A DNA stretch of 64,000 nt from Litoditis marina (taxonomy: Eukaryota; Nematoda; Chromadorea; Rhabditida; Rhabditidae), in contig OZ038438.1 in the NCBI GenBank assembly GCA_964036275.1, forward strand, positions 12,294,720 through 12,358,719, read 5' to 3'. Every line of letters begins with the position of its first letter. Position 1 is the stretch's first letter. The notes below the pieces were generated by a model. The model did no database searches, was not told the origin of the DNA, and saw only the letters and a list, made by a program, of their open reading frames with translations. A program made the translations under genes and the position numbers. Shown piece by piece: positions 58,001 through 64,000 of the stretch.

Positions 58001-58571
58001 TGCTGATTTCACAGTTATCGTGCGATTTTTTTCAGGGTTATACACGAAACTCGAATATTTCTCACTTATTTTCCAATGATTTGCAATCGTTAAGAAGTTG
58101 ATTTTTGTGATTAATGTGCTATTTACTTTTCTAATACGCAAGAATTACAGCTGTTTGATTTCTCGTTGACCTCGGAGGAGATTAAGCTGCTCGAATCATC
58201 GCCGAACCGCCAAAGACTCTTCTTGCAAGACTTGTTAGTTGACATGGTTACTTTTTTAAGGTCATGCTCAATTCGATGAACACATTGGCTAAATGTGTTC
58301 ATTTTACTTGGCATAAAACGCCAACTGAATCGTTACGCATGATGTGTACTAATTTAAGCCAACGTAAACCGCTCGCATATGAATCGGGTCTTCAAACGGT
58401 GAAACCGTGGTGTGATACCACGTCATCATAAAACTCAGGAGAAGTTTTACCACGCGTTAGATGATAATGGAAGCGTGGTTATGACGCCTAATCTTTCAAT
58501 TAATTAACCTATATATTTTCAGTATGGAGGGTCACCCCGAGGATCCTTTCAAGTCGGAAAGAAAACATTAG
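55009..58571 (+). CDS. Aldo-keto reductase (NADPH-dependent carbonyl reductase)
   Basis: Cytosolic oxidoreductase reducing aldehydes or ketones with NADPH; the substrate cannot be read from the sequence. Exons: 55009-55083, 55357-55524, 56031-56147, 56439-56606, 57349-57476, 57708-57795, 57908-57991, 58151-58233 and 58523-58571; 960 nt, 319 residues, the usual family length. The start [18 protein letters not shown] is typical. The catalytic tetrad is visible: Asp in RLIDTATC, Tyr in CYQNEDAIG, Lys in LFVTTK and His in [19 protein letters not shown] and the cofactor-binding [12 protein letters not shown] follow. The C-terminus ends [13 protein letters not shown]. Exon 4 ends CAG/GTCGG and joins [12 protein letters not shown]. 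All key residues are intact. Intron 4 carries the CTCGAAAA low-complexity tract. Confidence 0.95.
55618..55695. repeat. TATCGGA minisatellite
   Basis: Seven or so imperfect units of TATCGGACTT or TATCGGATT in tandem inside intron 2 of the aldo-keto reductase. Confidence 0.8.
56925..57295. repeat. ACTCGAAAA low-complexity tract
   Basis: Dozens of ragged ACTCGAAA/CTCGAAAATT units, all in one orientation, fill intron 4 of the aldo-keto reductase. The tract produces a 209-codon open frame (56909-57538) rich in Ser, Lys, Asn and Leu that is an artefact of the repeat. Confidence 0.85.
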
Positions 58572-61500
58572 GCATCTGGAAATTGGTGTTTCTAGTCGAT
58601 AATTCGTCGTTTTATTTGTTTGTCCTTTCTAGGTATCATTTTCTTTGTTTTCATGTTGTGCATATAAATTTTTTCCATGGATTTCTTTGAATTTGCCGAA
58701 ATTACCGTTTTAACTAACGTTGGAGTGGGACACATCCCAAGTTTTTGCCTAGCTAAATTATTTCGCCGCTTTTGTAACGGTTGAGTTCTCTGGAATGCGC
58801 AATGTTGTCGATGTCGCAGTCCTTCTCAGATTCTCTCGAAACATGAGACTTGCCGAACTACGTTTCCTCTTTCCATCTATACCCTGGATTTAGTGTATTG
58901 CGTTCATTCCCTGTTGGCGTCCACGCAGCTCAGAATCTACTCGCAGCACCTACCATATTTCATGCATGCAATTCATTTTTTCGTACAATTTCAAAGTCTT
59001 TGAAAGGCTAGTATCACATATATTCTTCATGTTCTGAAAAGTGACCCTAAGATAGCTTTGATTAAATGTTGCTGATTATTCAATTATCCACTGGTTAGTA
59101 ACTATGGGATAATCTCACGATCAAGCACCTATTTCGAACCACCTATGTGGGGGCACAACCCAACCCGGGATATATTTATGCTGTAATTTCCGAACCGGTT
59201 CCGAAAAAAAGTTGTACGTATACTGTATATATATACGCTGTGTACTCTGATACGTTGGCGCCAGGATACGAATACAACATGTGACGATACAAATAATTCA
59301 AAATTGAATCGTGTATCTGTATCTTGTATCGTACAAAAAGTCTGTAGGCACCCTAAGCGAGAGCACATCACATCAAGCATATGTATATAGTATCGCCGCT
59401 AGCCGCTAGCGTAGCAATTTATCTCATTCTTTGTTTCCTGGTGTCCGAACCGATTTGCATACGTTAGGAAACCCTACGTGATCTTTTCATCTCTTCCACC
59501 AAATCGTTTCTTCTCCATTAGTTTGTTTTTGCTGTTCTCTATAGCTGTCTTACGTTTTGTGAGTTTTCCATTGCCCATCATATTTTCTCAAGAAAATTTT
59601 AAAAATAGGTTAGTCAAATGCCCAAGTAATTGGAGAAACGACGATTTTCGGTCCAGTGTATGTTTGAGAGTCTTCTTAAGGTTGAGGTTGTCAGTTGCAG
59701 TTGGGATATATTTTCATCTAGCCGTCCGAGTAAACTAAACATAAAAAGTGTTGCCTGATTAGCCTCGGATTATTCTCTCTTGAGATGAGCATCATTCATG
59801 CTGAGAAATCTGTAACAAATGAATATTCAAATCTACTCGTCTAGATTATCAAGGATGTTTGAGAAACGGCATTCATTCGTATATGAATAACAGCAACATT
59901 CTTGGTAAACAAGTTAGTCAGCGTAGACCATGAACGAACCATAATTCATCAAAGACAAACTGAAATTTTTTTTACACCTGAGCAGATACGGTCAGCAAAG
60001 TTTGGTTTGGGTTTTTATTAGCGTTGAACTAGTTGAACACTGAATAATGAGAACAATGTTGTTAAGGTCGGTGCTATCAGAGTTGTTATGTCTATAGCAT
60101 TTTTCTATCACTTCTTTTCCTGTTTTTTATTCTCAAATTGTATTCTTCACCTTTAATTTTTATTAAGTTGAGTCCATAGAATAGTGTACATTCTGAAAAG
60201 CCGCGTAATAATAATAATAATAATAATAATATTTTTGTTCGTGTTTTTTTCAAGTTTTAAAGAACTATTTTGCATAAATTTCAAACCAAAAAGACAGCTC
60301 AACCTATCCGGTCATTTTTATAACGAGAGCGAGTATGTTGTGTAATTTGATGTCCACACATATCACAAATCTCATTTACGACAGAGAAATACACCGCGAT
60401 AGATTCAAACAACAAACACAGCGAAATCAGACGGCATGTACTGTTTTTGTTTTAGCGAACCCTGTCTACTCTTTCTCAAGCGACCCCTATATGAGTCTCT
60501 GAGGCCAGCTATTTTTTCCAGATCAGTAACGTAGGAGGGCCGATTATTCCATTGTGAATGAAGAAGAGATCTGATTTGAATGTCAAAAAGTAAATCCCCG
60601 TTGATTAGGCTATATATGAAAGAAAAAGCCTGTTTGGCCTCAAACGTGAAAATGTTTCCCTAAAAAGTAATGTGTCTGAAAGTAATCAATTTCACTTCAG
60701 TTTATAAACAACAACTTATCTTAATTCTTAACAAAATACGAACGTCAACAACCAATAGAGTCCACCTATTCTTGTTGGGATTACATATACTGAAACTTCT
60801 GAAGAAAAAATCAATCGGGATAAAGTTCAAAACACACCATGAAAATTAGGTATAAGCGAACAGTTGGGGTTTCATCTGCTCATCGTATGTTCGTATGAGT
60901 GATAGACGTATTGAGCTGGTACGTTATGATGAATGAAGAATGGCTTCACAACACTCTGCACAACACAGTACCTGTTTCCTGAAGATATGACTTACAAAAA
61001 ATTTTCACCAAATGCTCACCAACCAATCACCCAACCTTTATTTCAAGGGAGAACGACTAGAAACCACCACTTTGATAATACTGTTCCGGTACTGTAGCTC
61101 GTTGGATGAAAGAGTTGTCGTCAATTTTGGATTGTTATCACTGTTGTCAATTTAAAGTACACATATAATATAAAGTACGTCACAGATTGTCATCTTGGCG
61201 AAACACATATAAGACACAATTTGCCTAATTGACCTCATTACCATTCAAATTGTCTCACGATGTTACTGCTCTCGAGTTTCTGTTGTTCGTAATTGACCTG
61301 ATGAAATAATTTTGCGTAGATAGCCGCTAAATCACATTAGTCCCAATAATACATGTGCTCTAGCCTTCATTCGAACGTTCACTCAGGTGGAACTTCATAA
61401 TCAAATTTATTCTCTTATTTGTCGAAGTTTTAACATATCATTCTCACAGTTGCAGTCACAGTTTCTGTTATCCGATTTTCAAGAAATATAACATTGCTTC

Positions 61501-64000
61501 TTTTCAGGACTGTAGACTGTAGTCTAAGAGAAAATAGAATCTCCGATATGATACTTGCCTTGGAAAGCCTTGAGTCCATTTTTTGCTCTCGTTAAGCTTT
61601 GGAAATATTTCGTTGCACTTATAATACAATGTTGCGAAAAGATGATCACAGGTTACCTTTCGAATAAATATAGCCTATCGTGCAATCTTCCCATTCTCTG
61701 ATTATTTGAAAAGTGTTATTAATGGATACCGTGTATTGTGGTGATCTGTTCGAAATAACACTTAGACGACCACTTTCAGCGAATCACGGCATAATTGCAT
61801 TTCAAACTATATTATCCTACTTAGAGAATGTTTTCTGAGAAAACGCACGAACAAATTACACTATGTTCGTACTAGATTAGGCGGGAGTGCTGTGAAACTC
61901 CGAGGTCTGTGACTGTAACAATGAAAAATAAAGCCGTCAGAATGAGTATGCACTAGCGGAACGATCACATATACTGCTCATCTCTCTTTTCCTCATATTG
62001 AAGACTGTCTCCATATAATTTTCTATTGGTGTATAGGCGATGACCAAATCTGAGTTGTAGTTTGATGCGCCCACATAGTATATAAATTGACTGAAAGTTA
62101 AAACCACAATAACTTGCATTCACACTTTTGTTGATCTGATGGCACAAACTGTGAGCTACGCCGAGAACGCTCTAGAATCAAACTAAAAACCCAACAGAGC
62201 TTCAAATAATTATTGTTTTGCCTGCCTTCGCAAGAGCGAACGCCATGGTGACATTACTATATTGGTATCTTTTTCTCAACTGAAGTATCTCTAAAGGGTT
62301 CCTCAGAGGTTGACATGTCGAAATAATTTTCACGATACAAAAGAGCAGTCACCATGATTTCTCAAACGTTTGAGTGCTCCAAAGTACACCTTTCTATATG
62401 GTATACTAAGTTTTAGAGAATTGTGTATTTTCAACTACCCGCATCCCCATCGCTTTCGTACATCAGGGAGCGATAGTTGTCGCTCTGACAATTCGTCGTC
62501 AATTGCCAGTTTTGTAGCGGCCTGATCGACCCTCAACAAGAGAGGGTGAAGATCAAAGAGACGCAGACGGTCTGGAACATTCTACTTCCATTCTACGTAA
62601 TTCCGAGATCAACTTTCACTGTGGTATGATGTGTAGTGTGACATTTAGCTAGGAACTAAATGGCAGAAGCATTGCAATATGAATTCCCGAGTGAGAAAGT
62701 AGCGTTCCCTCAAGTTCACTGGACGAGTTGTACTACCATCACACCGATTAACTAATTATTCAGGGAAATATCATGTGCCTCATTAACCAATTTGAGAATG
62801 ATATTGCTGTCAACAATGATATTCATTTACCTCAGCCTATGCAGAGTATAATCGCTTTCTCCCTGATTTCCGGGCATCTCTATTTTCTGTTTAACATGGT
62901 AATTGATTCATGTTTAATCATACTTTATATTATCCTGGTGCGTGTACTGCACTACAATTTCAGCCCAATGATTTTTTCACAGAAAATTATTTGCTGTCTC
63001 TCACATTTTGGCATAGAAAGTTTGCTTTCCAGAATATTATATATGTATTCCTCTCTTGAAGTTTAGACGAATGCTACTTCTGAGTCATTCAAAAAACATC
63101 CTTCCATATATCTGAATTATCAAACCTACGAGCGCACTATGCGTCTGTTAAAAATATATTTGAGTTCTCTGCTCAAAATCAGGATCTTGTAGTATTAGTA
63201 GTTTTTTGTGATCACGCACTGCTTTTATTTGCAATCTGTAGTTTATTGAAATTCGTGTAGATTGCTGCTCGAAATAATACATAATTCTCCGGACTAAATC
63301 AACCAGTGGATATATCTTCATTGCTCACACGTTTTGTCCTGTATTGGAACTCAGTTGGGGTGCATATGCTGTGTTGCTCTTGTTTTCGTCGAAAAGTGCT
63401 TCATAGTTTTTCTCGGATAGACTTCGAGAATCGGATAGCTTACAGCACACGAGACATAATCGTAATCCCTTTTCAGTTGAATCATTGCGAGGGTTTGATT
63501 GTCACAAGAATTGCCACTTCGCAGCACTATGGAACAACAAGGAGAGGTTCGTGAAAACTCACTTATTTGTCCACTGATTTTTAACGTTGTTTTGGGATAT
63601 TTTTCGGCAAATAATGATTTGAACTATGTCTAGAGTTGTAGTAGTCCTCAAAGTCTGCAAGATGTCTCAACAGCGTATCTCCAAGCCACACATAACCCTT
63701 ATTATTCTCACTACAAAAATACTTCCCAATTTGTAGAGTACAAGATGAGTCGAAGTTTTTACCGACCCAGATTGTTCAAAAAGTCTCCGTAACAATTCAT
63801 GAAAGATTCATACACAGAACACAGTTTTGTGGTGTGTAGAAGTGCCTCTTGGGAATCAAGTCCATAACGTCAATATCGAATCGAATTACACTTTTAAACC
63901 GAATGCACTAATTGAAGAATGAGGGTAATTTGATGTACGTGATAAGATAGGTTTGTACCATTGATCTGTGATTTGTCGAAGAGATACAGTGTTCTAACGT
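58572..64000. other. Right flank without a supported gene
   Basis: AT-rich sequence with a (TAA)n tract (60206-60231). Two coding-like patches, 62440-62585 on the minus strand and 63478-63547 on the plus strand, each have a possible acceptor but no in-phase partner exon, so I do not call genes. Either could be an outlying exon of a gene that continues beyond the window. Confidence 0.45.
60206..60231. repeat. (TAA)n microsatellite
   Basis: About eight TAA units. No reverse transcriptase fragment is visible next to it on either strand, unlike the ATT tract at 6786. Confidence 0.85.

Noticed and set aside
1..64000. CRISPR arrays, bacterial operons, rRNA genes, viral structural genes
   Set aside because: None seen; repeats are inverted or satellite type and the genes are spliced nuclear genes.

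Overview
This is a window of nematode nuclear genome, most likely a rhabditid close to Caenorhabditis. The genes have many short exons, and splice acceptors are almost always TTTCAG-like. In several genes an isolated acceptor lies 5-16 bases before the start codon, as expected for spliced-leader trans-splicing. Reading splice sites by hand gave gene models whose exons join in phase. Five models (ile-2-like, TRAP-beta, ALY/REF, the FIP200/EPG-7 scaffold and the aldo-keto reductase) are complete and give coding lengths divisible by three.

Layout: 1-1.2 kb is non-coding with a near-perfect 258-bp tandem duplication. 1.2-6.1 kb (minus) is an astacin metalloprotease of the NAS type with three C-terminal ShK domains. 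6.2-6.8 kb is a 5'-truncated non-LTR retrotransposon. 8.9-12.9 kb (minus) is a 4'-phosphopantetheinyl transferase. 15.3-18.7 kb (minus) is a VIP36/LMAN2-type cargo lectin. It is divergent from TRAP-beta (19.5-21.4 kb, plus), and the two secretory-pathway genes share an 0.8 kb upstream region. 22.1-26.9 kb (minus) is an ALY/REF mRNA-export adaptor, convergent with TRAP-beta.

From about 27 to 41 kb genes are scarce and mobile-element debris dominates: a second retrotransposon tail, a Harbinger-like element, several foldback/MITE families and a CRE-rich tandem array. Two small candidate genes lie inside this region. One is a two-exon secreted precursor ending in RFGK (35.4-35.9 kb), possibly an RFamide-type neuropeptide. 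The other is a partial minus-strand gene of unknown function (36.4-38.2 kb).

41.5-53.4 kb (plus) is a 31-exon autophagy scaffold of the FIP200/Atg11 family (EPG-7-like), with a ubiquitin-like start, a long coiled coil and a C-terminal claw domain. 55.0-58.6 kb (plus) is an aldo-keto reductase. 58.6-64 kb has no gene I can support.

From memory, the C. elegans genes nas-15, ile-2 and trap-2 are neighbours on X-linked cosmid T04G9. If so, the left third of this window is conserved microsynteny; this needs a database check. I found no convincing new enzymatic or defence system. The most interesting unexplained items are the RFGK precursor with a foldback element against its 5' end, the identical 124-bp TTAA-flanked MITE copies, the TGACGTCA tandem array, and the loopless hairpin inside an ALY/REF intron.
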